The position numbers and the translations under genes are program-made. From Bin87 sp965115825 (GTDB lineage: Bacteria > Chloroflexota > Dehalococcoidia > Lucifugimonadales > UBA3495), in the NCBI GenBank assembly GCA_965115825.1, contig OZ220464.1:2604001-2668000 (forward strand): 64,000 nt of DNA, written 5' to 3'. Numbering within the stretch: position 1 is the first letter of the stretch; every line of letters begins with the position of its first letter. Shown here in pieces: positions 34,623 through 42,147 of the stretch. Under the pieces are notes generated by a model. It did not search any database, was not told where the DNA came from, and was given only the letters and a program-made list of their open reading frames with translations.

Positions 34623-34988
34623 CTACCCACCCCAACCCAGCGATAGCCACTCCGCCGATACCAGGCGTTCCCCGGTAGAGTCAACCATCAGGTTGTATGC
34701 TTCCAGTGCGGACGCTCCCAGCAGATAGTTGCCTTCCGGCCCAAATATCACCGGGCAGGGCCTTTCGTCGCCGGCGATGTTGAAGCGGGCGAAGCCAAAT
34801 CCATAGCGCACCCGGCTGCCGTCGGCCAGGATGAAGCCAAGCTCCTCGCGCGGGTTGATGTGGAGCCGAGCCATCAGCGACGCCGGCATCATGGAGTGGG
34901 CAGCTCCAGTGTCCACCACCGGACGCACCGGCGCCAAATCACCGCCTTCCAGATTGCCAACGCTCACGTCGATTTTGAACATCGACAT
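34623..34988 (-). CDS. Retropepsin-like clan AA aspartic protease
   Basis: 121 aa. The active-site motif is VDTGAAHSMMP at about 25-35, then LADGSRVRYGFGFA (flap) and NYLLGASALEAYNLMVD. This single-lobe size matches bacterial retropepsin-like proteins that work as dimers. No transposon or phage gene adjoins. AGGAGG-like GAGGTT precedes the ATG. Confidence 0.82.
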   Translation of the reverse strand: MSMFKIDVSVGNLEGGDLAPVRPVVDTGAAHSMMPASLMARLHINPREELGFILADGSRVRYGFGFARFNIAGDERPCPVIFGPEGNYLLGASALEAYNLMVDSTGERLVSAEWLSLGWGG

Positions 34989-35140
34989 CGCTAACCTCCT
35001 CAGACCATCCAGTGAGGCGATTATACCATCGGCGTCTCGACAATTACGGCAGCGCTGCCCGGCCAGACGCCGGCGGCGTTATCTGTTATGATAGCGCCGC
35101 TTTCAGCGTACCCTGACTGATTGAGGAACCGGCAACCAAT

Positions 35141-35584
35141 ATGACGCAACCGTCCCAACCCGCTGCTCCCGAACCGGCGGAACCCGCCACATCCGGCCTC
35201 GCGCCCGGCCTTGTCGGGCGGCGGGAGGTGCTGGTGTGCGAGCATAACGTCGCGCCCCACATCCGGAAAATCAGCACGCCGTCCATGATTCGGGCGATGG
35301 AACAGGCTTCCCAGCGGGCAGTGCTGGACCATCTGCCGGCGGAACAGTCCACCGTGGGCTTTGAGGTGAACATCCGCCACGTGGCCGGGGCCGACATCGG
35401 CGCTACCGTGGTCGCCATAGCGGAGCTGGAACGGGTGGACGGACGCTGGCTGTATTTCAAAGTGGAAGCGCTGGACGGCGACCGAACCATCGGGGTTGGC
35501 ACGCATCGGCGCGCCATCATCACCCTGCCGCCCGGCGCCGACCGGCGCGGCGGAACCGACGACAGCCATCTTCACGAATCGTAG
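35141..35584 (+). CDS. Hotdog thioesterase, FlK (fluoroacetyl-CoA thioesterase)-like
   Basis: 147 aa hotdog fold after an Ala/Pro-rich N terminus. The FlK catalytic pattern is visible: Thr in ISTPSMIRAMEQAS, its Glu five to eight residues on, and His in NIRHVAGADIGA, then GVGTHRRAII. FlK itself hydrolyses fluoroacetyl-CoA; most relatives act on other acyl-CoAs. A TATGAT -10-like hexamer lies near 35089. It starts a rightward cluster. Confidence 0.85.
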   Translation: MTQPSQPAAPEPAEPATSGLAPGLVGRREVLVCEHNVAPHIRKISTPSMIRAMEQASQRAVLDHLPAEQSTVGFEVNIRHVAGADIGATVVAIAELERVDGRWLYFKVEALDGDRTIGVGTHRRAIITLPPGADRRGGTDDSHLHES

Positions 35585-35632
35585 CCGGTAACCGCACTCA
35601 GGACACCTACCCCACCAAAGGAGCGCTCAAAC

Positions 35633-36340
35633 ATGGAACCCATCATTCATAACGTGAAAGACTACCCGGAAGGCGCCGTTGCCCGCCTCATCAGCGCCGA
35701 CGACAAGCCCGGCCTGGTTACGCTGGCCTACTCCGTCATCGCGCCGGGCGGAACCAGCTCCCATCACATCCACGAATGGGAGCACGAGGTCTATATCATA
35801 GCGGGGCGCGGCACGCTGGTGGCCGACGGCAAGGAGTATCCGGTGCAGGCCGGCGACGCCATGTACATCCCGCCGATGGTTGACCATGTAACGCGCAACG
35901 ACGGCGGCGAGGGCGATATTCGCCGCATTGAAATCAATCCGTTGTCGGCATCCGCCGGCAACGCTCGGCCCGGCGGCTCGGAACCCGGCGCCGGCGCGCC
36001 GCCGGTGATCCGCAACCACGCCGACCTGAACGCCGAAACGGGCCACACCATGCTGGGCGGGCGCGACGGCTGCCCCAACTATCTGATGCTTTACAACGGC
36101 TATATGCAGCCGGGCGCGGTCAGTCATCCTGAAACCGGCGGGCATACCCACGAATGGGATCACACGGTGTTCATCCTGGAGGGCACGGGGACGCTGACGG
36201 TGTCGGGCAAGGATTACACCGTAACGGCCGGCGACGCCGTGCTGGTTCCGCCGGGCGAACATCACCAGTGGAAAAATGAGACCGACGCGCCGATGCTGCG
36301 GGTGACCTTCAACGACATCAAGTCAGAGGGCCATGGCTGA
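35633..36340 (+). CDS. Two-domain cupin protein
   Basis: 235 aa with two cupin barrels. The first has HHIHEWEHEVYIIAGRG and YIPPMVDHVTRN; the second has HTHEWDHTVFILEGTGTL and LVPPGEHHQWKN. Both keep the metal-binding His/Glu pattern. AAAGGAG precedes the ATG. Its last 8 bp overlap the enolase gene, so they are cotranslated, although the metabolic link is unclear. Confidence 0.88.
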   Translation: MEPIIHNVKDYPEGAVARLISADDKPGLVTLAYSVIAPGGTSSHHIHEWEHEVYIIAGRGTLVADGKEYPVQAGDAMYIPPMVDHVTRNDGGEGDIRRIEINPLSASAGNARPGGSEPGAGAPPVIRNHADLNAETGHTMLGGRDGCPNYLMLYNGYMQPGAVSHPETGGHTHEWDHTVFILEGTGTLTVSGKDYTVTAGDAVLVPPGEHHQWKNETDAPMLRVTFNDIKSEGHG

Positions 36341-37640
36341 CGCAACCGTCATCGCCGCCGTCCGCGGGCGGGAGGTTCTGGACTCGCAGGGGAATCCCAC
36401 CGTTGAGGTGGATGTCGCCTTGGCCGGCAGCGCGACGGGGCGGGCGATTGTGCCGTCGGGCGCGTCCACAGGGCGGCACGAAGCGATGGAGCGGCGCGAC
36501 GGCGATCCGTCCCGCTACGACGGCAAAGGCGTGCTGCGCGCGGTATCCGCCGTCAACGACATAATCGGCCCGGCCCTGTGCGGCGACGCCAACGCTGCCG
36601 ACCAGGCTGCGCTGGATGGCCGCTTATGTGAGCTGGACGGCAGCGCCAACAAGTCCACCCTGGGGGCCAACGCCTTGCTGGGCGTGTCGCTGGCCGCGGC
36701 TCACGCCGCCGCCGCCGCGCTGGGGCAGCCGCTGTACCGCTACCTGGGCGGCCCCGATGCCGACACGCTGCCGATGCCGATGGTGAACATCATCAGCGGC
36801 GGACGCCACGCCGCCGCCGGCCTGGATATGCAGGATTTTCTGGCGATTCCCATCGGCGCAGACAGCTACCGCGACGCGCTGCGGATGTCAGTGGACGTGT
36901 ATCGAGCCGTGGGCCGCATACTGTCGCAGATGGGGCCTTACGCCTATGGCGTCGCCGACGAGGGCGGCTACGGCCCGCCGCTGCCCTGCCACGAGGATGC
37001 CCTGGGACTGCTGTACGATGCGACGCGGATGGCCGGCTATCGGTGCGCCCGGGACGGCGACATCGCCATCGGCATGGACGTGGCGGCTACCGAGTTTGCC
37101 GCCGGCGACGGACGCTACGCGCTGCGCGCCGAGGGCCGGTCGTTCACCGCAACCGAGCTGGTTGACCTGCTGGCGCACTGGTGCGCGGCCTACCCAATCA
37201 TCTCCATTGAGGACGGGCTGGCGGAGGACGATTGGGAGGGCTGGGAATATCTGACGCAGCGGCTGGGCGCGTCAACCCAGCTGGTTGGGGACGATCTCTT
37301 CACCACCAACCCGCAGCGGCTGGCCAAAGGCGCCGACGCCGGAATCGCCAACGCAGCCCTTATCAAGCCCAATCAGATTGGGACGCTCACGGAGACGCTG
37401 GAAACCGTGCGGCTGGCTAAGGAACGCGGCTATCTGCCGGTCATCTCTGCGCGCTCCGGCGAAACTGAGGACACCACAATTGCCGACCTTGCGGTAGCCA
37501 CCGGCGCCGGGCAAATCAAAATTGGTTCCATTACCCGCTCGGAACGGCTCGCTAAGTACAACCGGCTGCTGCGGATCGAGGAAGAGCTGGGCGCGCAGGG
37601 CCGATTTGCCGGGCGGGATGTGTTCGCAGGGTTCATCTAA
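36333..37640 (+). CDS. eno: Enolase
   Basis: 435 aa, full length. GASTGRHEA forms the mobile loop; the metal ligands are in AIGMDVAATEF (Asp), SIEDGLAEDDW (Glu) and VGDDLFTTN (Asp); the catalytic Lys is in LIKPNQIGT, followed by SARSGETEDT. It interconverts 2-phosphoglycerate and phosphoenolpyruvate in glycolysis. The stop overlaps the rsmG start by one base (TAATG). Confidence 0.97.
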   Translation: MADATVIAAVRGREVLDSQGNPTVEVDVALAGSATGRAIVPSGASTGRHEAMERRDGDPSRYDGKGVLRAVSAVNDIIGPALCGDANAADQAALDGRLCELDGSANKSTLGANALLGVSLAAAHAAAAALGQPLYRYLGGPDADTLPMPMVNIISGGRHAAAGLDMQDFLAIPIGADSYRDALRMSVDVYRAVGRILSQMGPYAYGVADEGGYGPPLPCHEDALGLLYDATRMAGYRCARDGDIAIGMDVAATEFAAGDGRYALRAEGRSFTATELVDLLAHWCAAYPIISIEDGLAEDDWEGWEYLTQRLGASTQLVGDDLFTTNPQRLAKGADAGIANAALIKPNQIGTLTETLETVRLAKERGYLPVISARSGETEDTTIADLAVATGAGQIKIGSITRSERLAKYNRLLRIEEELGAQGRFAGRDVFAGFI

Positions 37641-38383
37641 TGACAACCGTCTCGAGCGGCGCCGGGATGGCGGTTCTGGCCGAGCAGGCGGAACGACTGG
37701 GCCTGCAACTGTCCGTCCGGCAGCTGGCGCAGTTTGACGAGTACGCCCGGATGCTGGCGGACGGCAACCGACGGGCCAACCTGACCTCCATCACCGACCC
37801 GGCGGAGGTTCAGACGCGCCATTTTCTGGATTCGCTGACGGCGACGCTGGCGTTCTCACCGTGGCGCGACGGGCTGCGGGTAGTTGACATCGGAGCCGGC
37901 GCCGGGTTCCCCGGGGTTCCGCTGAAAATCGCCTTTCCGGGCATCCGGCTGACGCTGGTCGAATCGGTAGGCAAAAAGACGGCGTTCCTACGGGAGCTGA
38001 CGGAGCGGCTGGAGCTGGCGGACGTCGCGGCGCTTACGGTTCGGGCCGAGGAGCTGGGGCGCGCCGAGGGTTATCGCGGGCAGTTTGACGTTGCGCTGGC
38101 CCGAGGCGTGGCGGCATTGCCGGCGCTGATTGAATACGCGCTGCCGCTGTGCAAAGGGCGTGGGCGTCTCCTCGCCTGGAAAGGCAGCGACGGGCCGGCC
38201 GAGGCCAAAGCGTCGGCCGGCCCGCTGGCGCAGCTGGGCGGCGCAATCGCCGGGATGCGCTCGGTGAACGCCCTGTCGCCGCCGCTGCCGCCCGACCGCT
38301 GGATAGTGTCGGTGGAGAAAGTGCGACGCACGCCGGGGCGCTATCCCCGCCGCGTGGGGCTGCCGGCCCGGCAGCCGCTCTAA
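37640..38383 (+). CDS. rsmG: 16S rRNA (guanine527-N7)-methyltransferase
   Basis: 247 aa. SAM motif VVDIGAGAGFPGVPLKIAFP with the preceding NLTSI...HFLDSL block, then ESVGKKTAFLRE, and ARGVAALPALIEYALPL. GidB/RsmG methylates G527 of 16S rRNA; loss gives low-level streptomycin resistance in other bacteria. It is coupled to eno by a TAATG overlap. Confidence 0.95.
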   Translation: MTTVSSGAGMAVLAEQAERLGLQLSVRQLAQFDEYARMLADGNRRANLTSITDPAEVQTRHFLDSLTATLAFSPWRDGLRVVDIGAGAGFPGVPLKIAFPGIRLTLVESVGKKTAFLRELTERLELADVAALTVRAEELGRAEGYRGQFDVALARGVAALPALIEYALPLCKGRGRLLAWKGSDGPAEAKASAGPLAQLGGAIAGMRSVNALSPPLPPDRWIVSVEKVRRTPGRYPRRVGLPARQPL

Positions 38384-38406
38384 TCCGCCAGGCGAGAGGA
38401 GAGGTT

Positions 38407-39534
38407 ATGCCGAAGGCTGCGTTTATCTACGATGACGCAATGAGCCGGCACGTGCTGCGGGCCGACCATCCCATGCGCCCCATCCGCCTGCGCCACACTT
38501 ATGAGCTGCTGGACGCTTACGGCGCGTTTGACGGCGCGGAGTCGCTGCTGGTCGCTCCGTCTCCGGCCGACGAGGCCGGCGTGGGCGCGTTCCACTCGCG
38601 CGATTATATTGCCGCCGTGCGCACTTTCAGCCTGGGGCTGACCGGATACCAGCCCCAACGGTTCGGGTTCGCCCAAGGCGGCGACAACCCAACGTATCCG
38701 GGTATGTACGAGGCGGCGCTGCTGAGCTCCGGGGCCACGCTGACCGCCGCCCGGATGGTCGCCGACGGCGAAGTCGCCGCCGCATTCAACATCAGCGGCG
38801 GGCTGCACCACGCGGCGGCGCGCCGGGCCAGCGGGTTCTGCGTGTTCAACGACCCCGTAATCGCCATCAAGTACCTGCTGAACCGGGGCCTGCGCGTGGC
38901 CTACGTGGATATTGACGCGCATCACGGCGACGGCGTGCAGGATGCGTTTTACGACGAGCCCCGCGCGCTGACCATATCCGTGCATGAATCCGGACGCTAT
39001 CTGTTCCCGGGCACCGGGTTCGCCGGGGATACGGGCGCCGGCGCGGGCGTCGGCTACGCCGTGAACCTGCCGCTGTATCCCTACACCGACGACGAAATAT
39101 ATCTGGACGCTTTTGAGGCCGTCGTGCCGCCGCTCATCAACGCCTTTGCGCCGGACGTGCTGCTGACGCAGCTGGGCATCGACTCATATCACACCGACCC
39201 GCTGACGCATTTGCAGGTTACCAGCCGGGGTTTCATCGGGGCGGTAGCGCGGCTGGGCAGCCTGGGCTATCCCTGGCTGGCTACCGGCGGCGGCGGATAT
39301 GACATCGGCGCGGTGGCGCGCTGCTGGACGCTGGCCTACGGCGTAATGTGCGGCGCCGAGTGGCCCGACCGCATCCCGACGCCGGCGATAGAACGGCTGG
39401 GGCGCGCGACGCTGCGGGATACGGAAATGCCGGAAATACCGGCGCACATCCGCGCCGACGCGCGGGCCCTGGCGGCGGAAAGCGTCGCCGCAGTCAAAGA
39501 CGCGGTGTTTCCCGTTCACGGGTTGAGGGCATAG
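38407..39534 (+). CDS. Histone-deacetylase-family protein (AcuC-like)
   Basis: 375 aa from ATG 38407, supported by GAGGAGAGG; the longer frame from 38149 is a shadow of rsmG. Active-site blocks: SGGLHHAAARRASGFCVFND, YVDIDAHHGDGVQD (zinc Asp and His), and the C-terminal TGGGGYDIGAVARCW. Bacterial members deacetylate acetyl-CoA synthetase or acetylpolyamines. The last codons fall in a 28-bp repeat that recurs at 40992. Confidence 0.92.
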   Translation: MPKAAFIYDDAMSRHVLRADHPMRPIRLRHTYELLDAYGAFDGAESLLVAPSPADEAGVGAFHSRDYIAAVRTFSLGLTGYQPQRFGFAQGGDNPTYPGMYEAALLSSGATLTAARMVADGEVAAAFNISGGLHHAAARRASGFCVFNDPVIAIKYLLNRGLRVAYVDIDAHHGDGVQDAFYDEPRALTISVHESGRYLFPGTGFAGDTGAGAGVGYAVNLPLYPYTDDEIYLDAFEAVVPPLINAFAPDVLLTQLGIDSYHTDPLTHLQVTSRGFIGAVARLGSLGYPWLATGGGGYDIGAVARCWTLAYGVMCGAEWPDRIPTPAIERLGRATLRDTEMPEIPAHIRADARALAAESVAAVKDAVFPVHGLRA

Positions 39535-39538
39535 CCCT
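39511..39538 (+). repeat. 28-bp direct repeat, left copy
   Basis: Begins CCCGTTCACGGGTTGAGGGC and ends TAGCCCT plus two bases. It contains two small palindromes, CCCGT TC ACGGG and AGGGC nnn GCCCT. The right copy lies at 40992-41019 with two mismatches. This copy encodes the end of the AcuC-like protein. Confidence 0.9.
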
Positions 39539-39553
39539 CCTGCTCTTGCACTG

Positions 39554-39559
39554 TATAAT
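39554..39559 (+). promoter_or_regulatory. -10 element before the DNA methyltransferase
   Basis: A perfect TATAAT 33 bp before the ATG, inside the segment bounded by the 28-bp repeats; no good -35 at 16-18 bp. Confidence 0.35.
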
Positions 39560-39592
39560 CAGACACCGCTCCGAAAGTTCGGAGGATCCGTT

Positions 39593-40822
39593 ATGGCCAA
39601 CCAACGCCAGCGTGATTTTGACATTGCCGCCCCACCCGACCGTTCACCTGCCGCAATCAACGGACAGCCGGCGCTGACTTTCGGCGGACAGCCCGATTGC
39701 GGCGCGGCCATGTCCCGCCCTGCTGTCGAAGACCCGGATTATCTGACGCGGCAACTGATTACCTACATCGGCAACAAACGGACGCTGCTGGGCCAAATCG
39801 GTGATGCCGTGCATCGCGTTAAGCAGCGTCTGGGCAGAGAGCGATTGCGGGTTCTTGACGCTTTCAGCGGTTCCGGCGTTGTATCCCGCTTTTTGAAAGC
39901 CCACGCCTCGCTGCTAATCAGCAATGATATTGAAGACTACGCCGCCGTCATCAATCGCTGCTACCTACGCAACAGAAGCACGCTTGACTTTGACCGCATA
40001 TCCCGCATAGTGGCGGACTTGAACGCCAGGGTAGAATCGGAGCGCTTCCCCAGAGGGATCATTGAGGAGCTATACGCCCCGCGGGATGAGAGCGACATAT
40101 CTGCGGAAGACCGGGTTTTCTACACAATCAGCAACGCCCGCCGCCTGGACAACTACCGCCGTCTTATCGACGACGCGCCGGAGGACGTCCGGGATGTGCT
40201 GCTGGCGTCGCTCCTCAACAAGGCATCGGTTCACGCCAACAATGCCGGCGTGTTCAAGGGATTCTATAAGAACCGCCACACCGGCATCGGGCAGTACGGC
40301 GGAACATCATCGGATGCCCTGCGTCGCATCAAAGGGCGGATTGAGCTGGAAACGCCGCTTTTGAGCCGGTTCGAGTGCGATTATCTCGTTCGCCAGGAAG
40401 ACGCCAACACACTTGCCGCGCAAGTCAGCGACCTGGACTTGGCGTATATCGATCCGCCGTACAACCAGCATCCTTATGGCTCCAACTACTTCATGCTCAA
40501 TCTGCTGCTGCACTATCAGCGTCCGGAGAAAATCAGCCGCGTGTCCGGCATACCCACGAACTGGCAGCGCTCAGGCTACAACGTGCGGTCGAAGTCTCTG
40601 CCGTTGCTGCAACATCTGCTCCATACCCTTGACGCCCGGTTTCTGTTGGTATCATTCAACAACGAAGGTTTCATTCAGCCCCAAACGATGCGGGCGATGC
40701 TACAGGAAATCGGATTGGTGGACGTTATGGAAACTCGCTATAATACGTATCGCGGCAGCCGCAATCTGCGGGGCCGTTCCATCCACGTAACAGGGCAACT
40801 TTTTCTGGTCGAAAAGAAGTGA
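39593..40822 (+). CDS. DNA adenine methyltransferase (D12/Dam-like, alpha class)
   Basis: 409 aa. N-terminal YIGNKRTLLGQI, SAM motif LDAFSGSGVVSRF, then a target-recognition region, the catalytic AYIDPPYNQHPYG, and LLVSFNNEGF. The order of SAM motif then DPPY is the alpha-class N6-adenine arrangement. GGAGG supports the ATG. No cognate restriction gene adjoins; it looks like a solitary methylase. The gene is bracketed by 28-bp direct repeats, suggesting insertion between acuC-like and trmI. Confidence 0.9.
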   Translation: MANQRQRDFDIAAPPDRSPAAINGQPALTFGGQPDCGAAMSRPAVEDPDYLTRQLITYIGNKRTLLGQIGDAVHRVKQRLGRERLRVLDAFSGSGVVSRFLKAHASLLISNDIEDYAAVINRCYLRNRSTLDFDRISRIVADLNARVESERFPRGIIEELYAPRDESDISAEDRVFYTISNARRLDNYRRLIDDAPEDVRDVLLASLLNKASVHANNAGVFKGFYKNRHTGIGQYGGTSSDALRRIKGRIELETPLLSRFECDYLVRQEDANTLAAQVSDLDLAYIDPPYNQHPYGSNYFMLNLLLHYQRPEKISRVSGIPTNWQRSGYNVRSKSLPLLQHLLHTLDARFLLVSFNNEGFIQPQTMRAMLQEIGLVDVMETRYNTYRGSRNLRGRSIHVTGQLFLVEKK

Positions 40823-40991
40823 CGACATAATAGCGCGCAGCAATAAACTCCGAGTTCAACGCGCTGGCGCCGTAATCAACGCTAACTCTAAAAAGCAGAA
40901 GACCATCCTCAACCGTTGGCGGCAGCTGCGATCATTTGCATAATGTTTGCATATAGCAATACGCTGGTCATACTCTCGCAAGTCGGCATTC

Positions 40992-41019
40992 CCCGTTCAC
41001 GGGTTGAGGGCGTAGCCCT
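40992..41019 (+). repeat. 28-bp direct repeat, right copy
   Basis: Same sequence and orientation as 39511-39538. On the - strand it encodes the last residues (GYALNP) of the tRNA methyltransferase. The 40823-40991 stretch next to it holds no recognisable gene. Confidence 0.9.
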
Positions 41020-41884
41020 GCCGACCCGGCGGCACGCACCGCACCGCCGTGGTGATGAACCCGCTGTGCGCCACCATGCGATGGGCCGGGCGGACGCTGC
41101 GCCGGGTTACGTTCCAGCCGCGCAGCATCGTCTCCGCCGTTTCAATGCGCGCAAAGCGTCCGTCGTCCTGAAGGCCCAGGACCAGCTCGTGCACTTGCAG
41201 CACGGTAGGCAAAAAGGAGAGCAGGATGCCGCCGGTACGCAGCGCGCTGGCCGCCGCATTCAGGGCGCGCCATGGCTCCGGCAAGTCCAGGATGATGCGG
41301 TCAACGTCGGGTTCGGCTATGCCGTCGGCAATGTCGCCGACTTTGACCTGCCATCCGGAGGTGTCCGGGATAACCGACCGGACGTTGGACTCGGCCTTGG
41401 GAATCACCGCTGCGTTGATTTCGTATGAGATAAGCCGTCCGGCAGGGCCAACGGCGCGGAGCAGCCCGGCAGTGAGCGCGCCCGAACCCAGGCCGGCCTC
41501 CACCACCGTAGCGCCGGGAAAGACGTCGGCCATTGCCACAATGTTGCCCAGGTCTTTGGCGTAGATGACCTGAGGGCCGCGCGGCATCAGGCGCACATAG
41601 TCGCCCAGGGTGGGCCGTATGCCCAGCAGCACGTGGCCCCGGTTGGTAGTGTACCAGCCGCCTACCGGCTGCCCAATGACGTCGTCAAGCGGAATGTAGC
41701 CCAGGTGGCAATGAAACTCCGCGCCGGCGGTGAGGGTTTGCAGGTACGCCCGCCCTTTGCGGTCAAGGAAGAGGGCCAGCTCGCCGGCGCGGAAGGGGGT
41801 CAGGTTGGCCTCATCCCGGTCGCCGCTATGCCGGGCTGCATTGCTGTCGTCAACGTCGGTCATTGCTCTATTAGCCGTTGGCAT
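40997..41884 (-). CDS. trmI: tRNA (adenine-N1)-methyltransferase
   Basis: 295 aa. The N-terminal part has LTPFRAGELALFLDRKGRAY and IGQPVGGWYTTNRG; the SAM domain has PRGPQVIYAKDLGNI, VVEAGLGSGALTAGLL and ILDLPEPWRAL. TrmI makes m1A58 (m1A57/58) in the T-loop of tRNAs. It converges on the methyltransferase/acuC side. The start could be the second Met (MTDVDDSNAARHSG). Confidence 0.92.
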   Translation of the reverse strand: MPTANRAMTDVDDSNAARHSGDRDEANLTPFRAGELALFLDRKGRAYLQTLTAGAEFHCHLGYIPLDDVIGQPVGGWYTTNRGHVLLGIRPTLGDYVRLMPRGPQVIYAKDLGNIVAMADVFPGATVVEAGLGSGALTAGLLRAVGPAGRLISYEINAAVIPKAESNVRSVIPDTSGWQVKVGDIADGIAEPDVDRIILDLPEPWRALNAAASALRTGGILLSFLPTVLQVHELVLGLQDDGRFARIETAETMLRGWNVTRRSVRPAHRMVAHSGFITTAVRCVPPGRQGYALNP

Positions 41885-42041
41885 CGGGGCTGCGTCGGTT
41901 CCTGAAATGCCCCAGGCTCCCTCAAAATGCCGCCAGGCTCCCCATCCTTCGTACTGCGCTGCAACACGCCGGCAGCGCAGATCCCCGTGAACGCCCCTAT
42001 TTTATCACAACCCCGCCGCATAGCCGCCGCTCACCCGCCGC

Positions 42042-42121
42042 TCCGGCGAAAGCCGGAACCCACACATGGAGCAAGCCCAAAATCCTGAAAATCCCCTAAT
42101 CCCGAAAATCCGGATTCTGAC
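42042..42121 (-). repeat. Composite dispersed element, inverted copy
   Basis: Hairpin TCCGGC GAAA GCCGGA (42042-42057), then the GGATT block read on the - strand from GTCAGAATC (42121) to 42081. Opposite orientation to the copies left of 28.8 kb. It lies between trmI and the LRR gene. Confidence 0.85.
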
Positions 42122-42147
42122 AACCATCACCACTAGTCGCCGCCCCA

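Noticed and set aside
38149..38406. Longer N terminus for the AcuC-like protein
   Set aside because: Shadow of rsmG; the family start and a GAGGAGAGG site lie at 38407.
28600..42000. A dif/XerCD site near the strand switch
   Set aside because: No 28-bp dif-like sequence was recognised by eye; a profile search would be needed.
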